Source: Rhynchosporium graminicola (Eukaryota > Ascomycota > Leotiomycetes > Helotiales > Ploettnerulaceae). Taken from it: a stretch of DNA of 64,000 bases. The translations under genes were made by a program, and so were the position numbers. This document shows positions 10,906 to 21,631 of the stretch, in pieces. The stretch is taken from positions 1,240,001-1,304,000 of the forward strand of contig FJUW01000001.1 in the NCBI GenBank assembly GCA_900074885.1, given 5' to 3'. The stretch's first letter is position 1; each line of letters opens with the position of its first letter. The notes below the pieces were generated by a model. The model was not told the origin of the DNA, did no database searches, and saw only the letters and a list, made by a program, of their open reading frames with translations.

Positions 10906-12652
10906 TCACACGTTGGGCTCTAGGTAATTTGGCAAGCCAGCTGGAGGAGATGCAAAATTCACCTGTAACGCCGCAGGGGAATAAGAGGCTTCGCTCCGTG
11001 GCGGCGAAGTGATAGACGAAATTGACGCAGGACTCTGACCTGGGTCCGTTTCTCCAAACGGCCATATCATACGACTCTTCAACCGCGATGCAATATCATT
11101 CCAGATCTTGATTTCGCTCTGTGGAATCACATCTGGTAGTATCGCATTCAACACGAACCCTCCTATGTTCTGAATATCGCTATGGGAGCCCTCCGCTACC
11201 CTTATTGCATCCTCGGCATCCCACATACCTTCGCGCGCTGGGGCCCGTGATAATAGCTCGATTGCCCGTCTCTTTATAAATGGATTCGGCGCTCGTAGAG
11301 CTGTGAAAAAAAGAGGCGCGAGTACTCTCTGGTCGGTGGAAAATGTGAGCGCACCACTCGAATTTACTCGAGCCGATTCCAGGAGATCGCAGAGAGTTAT
11401 AAGATGATCGAATTTCGCTTCAGCCTCTTCTGGCTTTCCAATTACAATCGAAACCACTAGAGAGTGCACTTTTAGGAGAGAGGCACCGCATTTCAACTTG
11501 CTCGTTGGTGGTTCCCCGGTCACAAATGCCGCTGTAAACCTGTCCATTGCCTGTGTCCACGCATCGAGAGCTGCATTATGTAGTCGTCCTTGCACCAATG
11601 GATCGGGAGGTTTGTGTTCTAAAAGACTCGGTTTGATTTCCGTCGATGTTCGGTCAGCCATTATTGTAGCTGATATGGTATCTATGGCGTGTCGTGCCGT
11701 GTCGAGGGAATGAAATGTTGATGGTATTGGGAGATTTCCGGCTCTTTTTAAAGCTACCCAGAGAGAGGTACGCTCTGTTTGTAAAGTAGGATTTATGAAT
11801 GTGGCTGTTTGTACTCCTAGAGCTAGAAGTGGAGGAGCGAATCCCTTCTCCCATTCTTCTGCGTGTATACCTCGCTGGGTCTTGTGTGATTTGATATCCG
11901 CTAATATCCTTAATCCCGCTTTCAAGTGAATTATCGCTGAAGCACTGGAGAATTTATTAGTACACTTCTACCGCACAGCAGCTTCCAGTCTGCTGTTGTA
12001 TAAAATGAAGATTTGTCTAGGACATACTGGTTTCCAAGTAAGCAATCAATAGATGCAAATAATATACAAGACGTCAATGTCAAGTCTAATGGCGGCATAC
12101 GAGTTGTCATCAAATGATGCAAACTACTAATCGCCTTTGTGTATTGTCGAAAGGCAAATGCCTGGAGATTCGAGGCATCTTCCATTCCATCATTCCTCCT
12201 CCTCTCGATGAACTCCTGGTGCATTGCCGCAATCGCGATTACGGCATGTCGTATTGAAGGTTGTCTATGACTGCTCTCTACAACCCTTCGTTCCCAGAAA
12301 TCGTTCGAGAAGAACCCAGATAGGCTGGGCGCCGTATATGTGCTGAAGAAATGTAATAGTCTTTGCTCTGCAGGATCCTCAGTAGCGCTGAGAGGTCTAC
12401 TAGGTGCCGCCGGCCTCTGCTGGAGAGTATTCGAGTCCTGGGGCGCATATCCATCGCATTTTCTTCCCGTTGATGTACATCTTTTGCAAAATGGCTTCTC
12501 CTCTCCACATTTGACTCTTCGGATTCTGGAAAGCAGGTCAGTCGAAGGTTCGCCCTTCGTACGGTATTTGACAGTACTTACTTGCAAGTCAAACAACCCC
12601 CTCTCGAAGGAGTTCCACAGATCCTGTACCTATGCGTAGTCTTTGCCTTCAT
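10906..12652 (-). CDS. Zn(II)2Cys6 fungal transcription factor
   Basis: Three exons: 12652-12582, 12525-12028 and 11944-10906, with GT-AG introns of 56 and 83 bp; the product is 535 aa. The first intron splits the zinc cluster, as is common in this family. After joining, the six cysteines fall at residues 20, 23, 30, 37, 40 and 47, exactly CX2CX6CX6CX2CX6C. Next comes a short linker with EDPAEQRLLHFFSTYTAPSL, and then the helical region typical of C6 regulators that lack a strict fungal_trans signature (RHAVIAIAAMHQEF; GNHASAIIHLKAGLRIL across the second junction). It should act as a nuclear DNA-binding regulator; the target genes are unknown. No sign of decay: both junctions keep phase and the frame is open to a TGA at 10908-10906. 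Confidence 0.88.
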
Positions 12653-15364
12653 CTCGGGCACATGTGTGAGTGGAGGAGAGCTCATAAGGAGGAGGGGCTC
12701 GGCCTCATGTTATCGACGCCGCGAATATACAGCTTCTAGAGAATGGCAGTTGAATTAAGGTCGACGGTAGCAATCGTGTTTGCCATAAGATGTCGGCAGA
12801 TGGCCGAATTAGGTTTGCCTGTGTGGGATGAGGTCGAGGTCTTCCTTTCACCCCTCTTGCTGCATGCAATATTCCTTGACGCCAGGGATCTGATTGACGG
12901 ACCATTTTCCTTGATCCGTAAGGATTCCCGCGCAAGGCGTCGGATATGGACCTGTACAGAGTTGCCATTCGCTGTATCTGATACTCAATGCTCCACTAGT
13001 TCACGCCCATGTCATCTTTGGTTGGTCTGGTCACAGAGTAGCCGAACCCCTAGCTTTGGATCCTGGCCGCAGCGGCACACATTTCGATCGCCGACCAAGC
13101 ATATCCCCAGTGCCATGGTGGTGGGTCTGGAGAGATTGCGGAGTTGCGAATTTGGCTTAAGCTCTGAGAGACACGTTCATTGTTTCTCTTTCACACAACT
13201 AGATGTAAGAATTGTTTATGCGGACATTCGGGATGCGGGTGACCGTAGCCGAGCAAACGGCTAAGCGAATGTTTTCTACTCGGCTAAAGTTCGTCGGGAT
13301 GGACAGCCCGGCGCTTGTAGAGCTAAATCTCCATCGTTATGAGCAACAACCCCACAGGCCTCCACTAGTTCCTCCACTGATTTCCAAGCGCGTGTAGCCG
13401 CTCTTCCTTGATCGTTCTACAGGTGTGGCGATGTGCTGTAAAGACCGATCAAGGTCTGACATGCGAAGCAACTATTCACCATGTATCGACGATGAGTCGA
13501 AGCCAAACCTCCAGGCTGTATTTACTTAAAGTACCACGTGAAAGCTAAAATCAAGACGTGGGTACGTGGTTGTCTATTGTGATGGATTGCTACAGTATTT
13601 TTGTCGGAATGACGGAGACACTGTCAATACTTTGCTCGGTTCAACGTGAGGGCACAAGCCAAAGCATGCGCCATTCGACCTGCAGACTGCCAGCTCCAGA
13701 ATAGGTCATATCTCCTTAGTTGCTATTGATAACCCTCGTATCAAGAAGGCTAAGACAGCTTCTTCTTGGCGAAATCCCCCGCTCCCCAAGTTCATAAGCT
13801 CAATCTGGACGAGCCTGGATCAGGGCCTGGGAAACGGTGCTCATTGCCAGAAAATGGCCTTGTGAACAAATGAATTCCATAAGGCGTCCAAAATTTCTGC
13901 TGTGAATTCGATGACAGTCGCAGTGATACAAGGGCTGACAGATTATAGCTCCGCTAGGCCGGAGAAATCGAATTCAAACAGAGTATCTCTTGCCTGATGA
14001 GGGAACCCGATTGCCCTGGTACACAAGTGGAAGGAGATGGGCGGAATATCTCGGGTCCTCCCGCTCCAGTCAGCTAGTTCTGAGATAGTGAAGGCCATTC
14101 CGCGCATTGCACCGGTATTTCGAATCTTCGTCATCATGTGAACTTCTTCTTACGGAAGTCAAGTCGAGTCAGATTTCTTGACTTACTGAAGTCGGTAGGT
14201 GTTTATATCAGCTTCTGCAAGGCTTCCTACATCTACATGCCTGCCCTAGGATGTAGATGGATGAAGCTATTTTCGGTGTTGTGCCTCAGCTTTTACTCCT
14301 ACATATTCACAGCTCTGGGAGGAAATTTTGATATCGGCACTCGCGCCTCTCATACCAAATTGTGAGCTTGGCAAAGGCATAGGTATAGAAGCGTTAGGAG
14401 GCTGTAGAGTCGCAGAAGTGTGCTTGCTCCAAGAATGTTTACAAAGCTGTGCCACACAGGAGCAAGAAACAGAACACTTCGAGAAGACACTACCATCCCA
14501 GACCACCTCTAGATCTTTGAACTTGGTAATATCGGCCTTACTGCGGAAAGATGGCCATACTTGGTATGCACGTATCGAAATTAAGCTGTCAAGGTGCCAT
14601 TTTCGAACCCCCACATTTTCCTGATGGTACCTAGCTGCCTAGATTTCACACGCCAGGACGCAAGCTGGCTCTGTGCCTTGAAAGGCTGAAATTGCAATCG
14701 GCACTGAATCATGCCCTTGCAACCTCTTTCCTGTTCCAGCCGTTGATAAGACACTATTTCTTGGTTGCTGCCCGGCCGGTAAATGTCAAGTCGCAATTAC
14801 CCTCTCCGTGCTGGGATCCTGCCTGTCTATTTCGTACAGTAGTCTGGGGTTTGGTTTGACTTCCCGAGGACACTTTTGACGGGTTTATCTTGAAACATCG
14901 CGAACTAAGTATTTCCGTCAATCAGAGTTTGTGAAATGTGCTATCGACCCCAGGACTTCACATCGCATTTGGGATGCCGTAGCGCTTTTTTCTGTTTTTT
15001 GGGGGGATATTTCGTGAACGAAAGTTTGGCATGGACAAGGGCGTGAGCGTTAAGTTGAGATGAACTTGACATCCCGAGATGGTTCTTGGCTGTTAAGTAG
15101 TCCGTGCTTATACTTTTCCACGTTTCAGCTGTTGGGCGGAAACGGCAGCTGTGCATTGGGTTCTTCGCGTGTCGCGGTTCTGTTATTCTTCTTAGATTAT
15201 ACTTCGTATAAAAGCAGGGATCTTTCTAATGGTCCCGCAAACTGCCGGAATAGAAGATTCACATATAAACTATGAACAATCAAGCAAAGTATCATATCTT
15301 AATCAAGCTAACGATACCCAACAAGTAGTACTGAATACCATAATCCGTACCAAATCTGAGCCCA
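12653..15364. other. Gene-poor stretch with possible decayed coding remnants
   Basis: No intact gene was recognised in these 2.7 kb. On the minus strand, between about 13140 and 12705, two frames read like protein but are cut by stops and a frame change (for example the segment PPPWHWGYAWSAIEMCAAAARIQS followed by TAG). A short minus frame at 14137-13943 also looks protein-like. I cannot name either. They may be remnants of one decayed gene. Confidence 0.3.
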
Positions 15365-15372
15365 TTCCATTT

Positions 15373-15420
15373 GGCCACAGCCAAATCGCCATACGTGAAT
15401 AGCAATATCGCCATACGCTA
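15373..15420 (+). repeat. Left terminal inverted repeat of the MULE remnant
   Basis: It begins GGCCACAGC and ends CCATACGCTA, with the 9-mer CGCCATACG present twice. It pairs with 15922-15969 with four mismatches. Confidence 0.85.
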
Positions 15421-15921
15421 AAATTGTAGTAACTTGGCGAGTGCATCTAGAGAGCTACCCCTCCTATACAAATTTGTGCTAGAAGGCCAGGGGTATTGAT
15501 GCATAATGCAAATATTCATAATTACCTGATTACCCCTAAGGCTAGTCAGATTTTTGAGGTTATTCAGACTCAGGGGTAAAATTCTACCGCAACTGCTACC
15601 TCTTTCTAGTACTATGAGTTCCGATCTTCAAGCATGTGGCCCTGCACCTCCTATAGCAATTAATAGTAATACTACTACTGGATTTGTTGCCTGGTAGGCG
15701 CATGCAAAAGCTAATGGGTATGCTTTCAAACAACAAAGATAATCGACCGTTCCGCGCATTATCTGTCTGCGATCGCGCCGGTAAATACGACTCCAGAGGG
15801 AAGCAAACGAATCTTGATTCTTCCAAAAGGCGGAGGAATACAGGCAGTCGATGTACTGTACATAGTTATGTATACAAATCTTGGTAGTGATAATTGCACT
15901 CTTCATTTTCGGCTCGCTTAG

Positions 15922-15969
15922 TAGCGTATGGCGGTATAGCTATTCACGTATGGCGATCTAGCTGTGGCC
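15922..15969 (-). repeat. Right terminal inverted repeat of the MULE remnant
   Basis: Reverse complement of the left repeat, with four differences. It ends ...AGCTGTGGCC, just before the TTCCATAT target-duplication copy. Confidence 0.85.
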
Positions 15970-16083
15970 TTCCATATCCATTGCCAGACATTCTCCACTC
16001 CTTCACCTTCTCCGTGTACCCGGATATTTTTTACTAAAAATATCCCCTATCAATACATTCACTATCGATCCCGTCCTAACGGT

Positions 16084-16889
16084 CTATGGCTTTCTTCCCT
16101 TCCTCAATATCGATTGTGATATCCAATATCCTATTCCTGCTCTAGGCCCCCAAATTCTGCAGTGGCCCTTTATTCTTCCGGCAATTCGTACCGTGCGCTT
16201 TTCACCCGCATGTTCTTCAACTCGTTCGATCGAGCGCGCATGTTTATTGTCTTCAGGTAAAGCATATTTGCCCTGTTTGGTTGTCATCATTTCGGTCTTG
16301 ATATCGAGAGCTAGCGCTGCGAATGTAGAGACCCTGTGCAATTGACGTGTATTAGCATACCACTGCACTTCGGAAACTGCTCCAGTGAAGTCTTGCTATT
16401 GCATTGGACAAGTAGCGTAACTTACGTTCCGACCAGTGTCATGGCCCATAAGGCTTTATAGTCTCTACACACCCCAGCCGCTACATCTCCATTCCAAACA
16501 TCCCTCGAGCAAGTTTCACCTAGTATATTGGAAGTGCTTATCGACCAACTCAGGAGCCCGAATCCTAGAGCCCAAAATGCCGAAGTCCCGCCGTTTAGTA
16601 GACAGTTGAAGCCTTGAGAGAGGTAGGTAGGTGAAGTTATATAGGATGATCGTGATAAGCAGTGCGGGAAGTGTCGAGACGGAGACAGTGAGGAGCTAGA
16701 AGAAACAAATTGATTGGACACTTTTTCATCTGTTCTTATGATACGAGCATGATGTAGGGGTTTCCGTATAAGGCTGGAGGGTCCGAGGGTACTAACTAAA
16801 ATAAAAGTCCACGGTATGACGAGATTTTCTGCTTCTACGATTTGGCGATACAGTTAGTCATGGCTAAAGTAAAGATAAAGAGACTTACG
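16084..16889 (-). pseudogene. MARVEL-like integral membrane protein, frameshifted
   Basis: Exons visible on the minus strand: 16889 and upstream (5' end unresolved), 16834-16797, 16695-16426 and 16333-16084. The introns are GT-AG and phase-consistent (54, 101 and 92 bp). The order resembles fungal four-helix MARVEL/Nce102-like proteins: VVSGIMAYFMHYL, IPWTFILLLTVSVSTLPALL, LLNGGTSAFWALGFGLLSW, a loop with paired cysteines (GETC...GVCRDYKALW), then TLVGTVSTFAALALDIKT and a basic cytoplasmic tail. Within the third exon the frame slips by one at 16621-16632, a (AGGT)3 tract (plus strand). Removing one 4-bp unit restores the frame (NFTYLSQGFN). The first helix also lacks a clear start; a TAA lies just before LSSLVVSG in the genomic reading, unless an upstream exon is spliced. 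Most likely a broken or polymorphic membrane protein gene. Confidence 0.6.
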
Positions 16890-17115
16890 TAGGTAGTGCA
16901 TGAAATATGCCATGATCCCACTGACTACAAGCGAAGATAGTTATTGCATTGAGCGCAGACTATGGAACAGATATCGTCGATGATACGGCGACGCCTTCCC
17001 ACCACGAACGCTGCGCTTGAAAGCCATTTTGAGCTGCAAGTCAGTACCGGTAGCTTATTCGACGCTGTGAGAAGGATAATGAATGAAGACAGAGGCGTGT
17101 TCGTCTTCGACGAAA

Positions 17116-17472
17116 TTAGAGAAGAAACACCTGAGAAGGTCCAGCCTTATGAAAATTTATGATTATTTTCATCTCAGCCTCATTTTGTGTCTGACAGGCG
17201 GTTAGATGCAGCTCCTGGATAGTGATTCGTCCACCACAGCTGGGCTGAGATGACACTTGCTGCGGCTGTGAGGGTGGGACGTGAATGTTTAGTAGTTGTG
17301 CTACACAGTTCACATCTCCCTCAGGAATTGGATCTCTGAGAACTCCCCTTTTCCCTGCTTGATTCAGCATTAATATATCTGATTGTGGGGGGAGGAATAC
17401 GATTACGTCATTGTGATCACAGTGGACAATGACTGAACCGTTTGATTTCGGATCGTTGGGAGTTGTGAACAT
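17116..17472 (-). CDS. Small hypothetical frame (118 aa)
   Basis: An open frame from an ATG at 17472-17470 encodes 118 residues of balanced composition with no repeats, signal peptide or membrane helix. I recognise no family and see no introns. It sits upstream of the MARVEL remnant on the same strand. It could be a real small gene, an exon of something larger, or chance. Confidence 0.25.
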   Translation of the reverse strand: MFTTPNDPKSNGSVIVHCDHNDVIVFLPPQSDILMLNQAGKRGVLRDPIPEGDVNCVAQLLNIHVPPSQPQQVSSQPSCGGRITIQELHLTACQTQNEAEMKIIINFHKAGPSQVFLL

Positions 17473-17863
17473 GTTGCTGAAATAATGGGCCTTTGCTTCG
17501 AGACTTGAGATTTTCTAGCATGGACTTTAGTAAATGTCCTTTACTGGTGGGCTTGTGAACAGGTGGACAATGAAAATTCAGTGATGTACTGTTATTTTGG
17601 TTGAAGTTCAGAGGAATTTTGGTTCTTCTCCGTTCCGTATTCTGTTAACCCAGCAGTCGAGGCAAGTGAGCCAGTGCTGTCGTTCAATCTGACGGATTTG
17701 GGAACTTCCGTTCTTGTATCGAAGAGCACACGAAATCAATTGGTGATTGAGTTTGAGACTTGTCTGTCATGAGAAAGATTGAGGCATTACACCTTTCTCT
17801 ATCGAATATCTACTAAACTAAAGATTTCGTTGCCGAAAGCGCTAAAGGAGGAATCAACGTATC

Positions 17864-20800
17864 TCAGACAGCAGATACAAATCTCACTGAAAAACGCTCA
17901 TTTCCATTCGCCGGTTGAGAACCCTGCTGTATCACCCTCGGAGGCGCCTTCTCATGAAAGCTCATATCATCACGACTCCTGTTCGTAGCACGTCGACTGA
18001 TGGTACGGATACTGCTCGCCTGACTCTTGGCCATCGTGAAGAAACCCTGTCTGGGTCCCATTCTTCTCATACGAAGATGTTCCTTATCATCATCGCTACC
18101 AGCCTCAAATAGGCGGAGCGATCGCTTGATAGCCTTCCATCCCTCAATTCCAAGCACAAACACAAAAATCGCACTGAAAGATAGAGTCCAATCCCAGGTA
18201 ATACCGGTGTGCTTTAAAACACGAGTGTTGAGATATGGGATGTAGACTGCGGGAAAGACGGACACAGCACCGATCATGACGGACCAGAAGAGGAACTTGT
18301 TCTCGTAAACGTCCTTGAAGAATGGGAAGCGGCTGTTGGTGGTAGGATCGAGAAGGAACATGCTGCGGCGGAGAGACTTGAATTCCCAAGCTGAGATGAG
18401 AATCAACCATGTGAGTTCTGCGAAGACAGCTGCTCGTGCACGGAAGACGGGATCGCAAGATGTTTCGTAGCTGTCATTGTTGTAGCGGGCATTGCATTCG
18501 TTGCCGAGTCTGCCGCCGTTGACACCATAGATGATGATTACGAATGTAAGGATCGTGCAAGTGCCCATGATGATTCGGGTACACAACCATATCGACCATA
18601 ATCTGGGGTGTGAATACCCCCCACTTGATCTTGTGTGGTGGTCTTTGCATGGTTTCCGAACTAGGCTTTTCACGGCCGAGACCGAAGGCAGGGAACGAGG
18701 ATGTAAGCATGTTGACCCAGAGAATCTGGAGTGGTGAGAGGGGGAACACAGATTGTCCCGAAGAATCCTGGAATCCGAGACCAGCGATCAGCAGAATCAC
18801 TTCAGCGACGTTGGAAGTCAGAAGATGGAGTACAAATTTCTGGATGTTATCGAACATGCGGCGTCCTTCTCGGATAGCAGATACGATACTGTTGAACTTG
18901 TCGTCTGTGAGTACGATCTTTGCGGCTCCCTTGGCTACATCTGAGCCGGCAAGACCCATAGCAATTCCGACATCTGCTGATGAGAGAGAAGGTGCATCAT
19001 TGACACCATCTCCTGTCATAGCCATGTAAAGACCACGACGATGCAGGGCTTCGATCATCCGATTTTTGGTGTCCGGCGCGCAACGAGCGATGACAAGGGG
19101 TAGCTCTGGAAGAGCATCGATTTGCTCATTGGTTAATTTATCGAAGTCGGTTGCTTTATATACAATGGAGGCGGCCACATCTTTGGGTAGAACGTTAACA
19201 TTGCGTGGAATGATACCGATCTCCTTGGCGATAGCCTCTGCGGTTGCTGGATGATCTCCCTACATATCTTTTAATAAATTGTCGGGCGGAATAATGCCTG
19301 GGAAAACTTACAGTAAGCATGTGGACTTTGATACCAGCTTCAGAGCACTGACGAACTGCATCTTTAGTTTCTTCGCGCGGAGGGTCATAGATTCCAACAA
19401 GACCGATGAGAGTAAGATCGTGTTCAGCTTGTGGTCTCAATTCATCGACGTTTGATCCATGCTTGCCATCCTTCTTCTCAACTTTGAACTCGACGGGCCA
19501 AACTTTCGAAGCCACCGCTAGAACACGCTGACCTTGTCTAGCGAAGTAATCCATGTGAGTAAGAACAATATCTTTCATGGCGTCACTCATCGGCTCAGCT
19601 CTATCTCCTATACCAACCGAGGTACAAAGATCAATAACTCGTTCAACGGCACCTTTAGTGTACACGACCCATTTACTATCGTCGGGTGTCTTGTAGACGA
19701 CCGACATACGCTTGATGGTGCTGTCAAATGGATACTCGGCGATTTTTTTCCGCCCTTACCTTCAAAGTCCTTCTTTCCGGAATCGAATCTATGGGCCAAT
19801 ACTTGCAGAGCAATTTCGGTGGGCTCTCCCGTGGTACGCCATTTTATGGCATTATCACCCTCAGACTGTTCTTGTCTGACGGTAGCGAGGTTGCAAAGAA
19901 TGGTCGGAAGGAGGAAAGCTTCAAGGTCTGCGTTCAAAGTTGCTGGTTCCCCCCCCAGGAACTTTCTCCGCCTTGTTTTGATGTTTAGCGAGCTTCTCGG
20001 CAGGAACATCAAACTTCAGTGCTGCGGCACGTCGCTGGTGGTCAAAATCTTGTTTCCCGTCTAGGGTGCTTGAGCGGCGTGGAATGGCTTCAGAATCCAA
20101 CGACGACCTCGCCTTGAGTAGGGTCATTAGGATCCATCGAATTACTGACATTGTACACTCCAACTTTGGGTAGCCAAAACTCCTTAACAATCATGATACC
20201 TTGAGTAAGGGGATCAGTCTTGTGTTGGGGTCACGTGATGCCGCGATGTAGGACATATGGTCGGATTTTGAGTAGCGTAGCAGAACCTTCCTTCCTTAGT
20301 TTCAGCACGAATACACAACTGATCCCCTATGCCTTCTCTTAGCCGCCCATCGGGCCCTCTTGACTCCATAACATCTTGTCAGAACAGATATTAGTAATAC
20401 CGCCGAGAGCTTCGAAAGCAGAAAGATCTCGAATAACAACATTTGCCTTTCGCATGACGGTCATTCCAACGACCATAGTAATGGTCAAAACTGCAATTAA
20501 AGACTCTGGCATGATGGCAATACCTGTCGAGATTGCATAGATTGCGACTTCGTCCGTGACGTTGAACTTATTGACAGCAAAGACGACGATTGCAAGGAGG
20601 ATTGCGCATCCGAAGAGAATGTGGGCCAATCTAGAAAGCTTTCATTGAAGAGGTGTTCCTTCAGTAAGACCTAGGAACTTTCCAACCCCGTCGTATATTC
20701 TCAAAGCGAGACCCTTAACAGGTGCGGCCTTCCCATGTTTCTTGTAGTGCGTCGATCGCCCCTCTTTTCGAGTTTTCTTCGTACTCGAGGCAGCAATCTT

Positions 20801-21631
20801 ACCTACCTCGGTCTGCATTCCAGTCGCGTAAACAATTCCTCGTCCTCTGCCCTTCGTGACAGGGGTAGTGGAATATACGACGTTCAATCGATCGCCGACA
20901 GGAACATCCTCTTCCGAGGTTGCCACTGTACCCGTCTCAGGTATGAAAATATCGGCTTCGATTCGCTTTTCGACAGGTTCCGCTTCACCAGTAAGAGACT
21001 TCTCATCACAGTTGAAGTTCATGGTTTCGAACATTCGCAGATCCGCTGGTATAACTTCCCCCGTTTTAAGAATGATGATATCACCAGGGACGACCTCGGA
21101 GCTTTAGTCATATCAGTTTGGAGTACATAAAGTAAGTGTAGTGGAAAACGTACCTGGAAATGACTACAACCATGTAATCTCGTAGCACAGAAGCACTAGG
21201 CGAAGAGAGGGCTGTGAGTGAGTCCATTTTTTCTCCGCTTTCCTTTCTTGGAAAAAGCCAATACCAACGTTCAAGACGATGACGGCCGTAAGAACACCGC
21301 CTTAAATGTAATCTCCAACCCCATGACTAAGACCCATTGCGAAAATGAGGACCTGAATTGCAAAATTAGCGGCTGCTGCCCAGGAATACATTTCAACTGT
21401 CAAACTTACCAGAATCATGGCATTGGAAACCTGCTTTCCGAGGATTTTATACCACCTATTCCCCCCTCCTGTATCGAGTTCATTAGGAGGATGGTTCTTC
21501 TGGATTTCAGCTACCTGTTTAGCTGACAATCCAGATTCGATATTGGTATTCAATTGTCTGGCAGTCTCCTCAACTGTGAGCAAAAATGGATGGCGATCCG
21601 TTTGCACATTGGCTGACTTTTTGGGTGCTAT
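17864..21631 (-). pseudogene. ENA1: ENA-type (P-type IID) Na+/K+-exporting ATPase, disrupted
   Basis: Nearly the whole of a fungal ENA pump can be followed. It starts with ANVQTDRHPFLLTVEETA and NRWYKILGKQVSNAM. Then come EVVPGDIIILKTGEVIPADLR, NFNCDEKSLTGEAEPVEK, GIAIMPESLIAVLTITMVVGMT and ALGGITNICSDK. After these follow KWVVYTKGAVERVIDLC, MLT|GDHPATAEAIAKEIG across a 52-bp intron (19311-19260), MTGDGVNDAPSLSSADVGIAMG, and the C-terminal helices. Such pumps export Na+ at the plasma membrane.

The gene is dead in many ways. There are in-frame stops at 21304-21302 and 20644-20642 (the latter in a position where CGA is expected). Frame slips occur in an A-run (about 21227-21232), near 20085, in a C8 run (19949-19956), in a T-run (about 19743-19749) and at 18577-18579. 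A 151-bp insertion lies inside the DKTGT phosphorylation motif, whose remaining codons read DKTDPLT. The expected start codon reads ATA at 21631-21629. Confidence 0.9.
20223..20373. mobile_element. Solo-LTR-like insertion (151 bp) in the ENA pseudogene
   Basis: On the plus strand the insert begins TGTTGGGGTCACGTGATG and ends CTCCATAACA, so it has the TG...CA termini of a long terminal repeat. It is flanked by perfect 5-bp duplications, TCTTG at 20218-20222 and 20374-20378. Removing the insert and one duplication rejoins the codons of the pump's DKT motif. At 151 bp it is a short LTR; no internal element or second copy is seen in the window, so it is read as a recombined solo LTR. The TGTTGG start is common in Ty1/copia-type LTRs, but the family is not shown here. 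Confidence 0.75.

Larger units (their letters stand above)
15373..15969 (+). mobile_element. Decayed Mutator-like (MULE) element with 48-bp TIRs
   Basis: Inverted repeats of 48 bp occupy 15373-15420 and 15922-15969 and match at 44 of 48 positions. Each contains two copies of the subterminal motif CGCCATACG. The flanks are TTCCATTT (15365-15372) and TTCCATAT (15970-15977), a likely 8-bp target duplication with one change. The interior, on the plus strand from an ATG at 15614, reads in two frames as a fragment of a FAR1/WRKY-GCM1-like DNA-binding domain: HAKANGYAFKQQ, then, in another frame, RALSVCDRAGKYDSRGK with Arg/Lys-rich KRRRNTGSR. That CDRxGKYxxRGK signature belongs to the N-terminus of fungal MULE transposases. 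Stops and a frameshift show it is dead, and the catalytic DDE domain is absent, so it is non-autonomous. At 597 bp it is MITE-sized. Confidence 0.8.

Noticed and set aside
10896..10910. GTACCGCCCGTCACA, resembling the conserved 3' part of small-subunit rRNA
   Set aside because: The match is about 15 bases and overlaps the end of the Zn2Cys6 coding frame; no flanking rRNA sequence.
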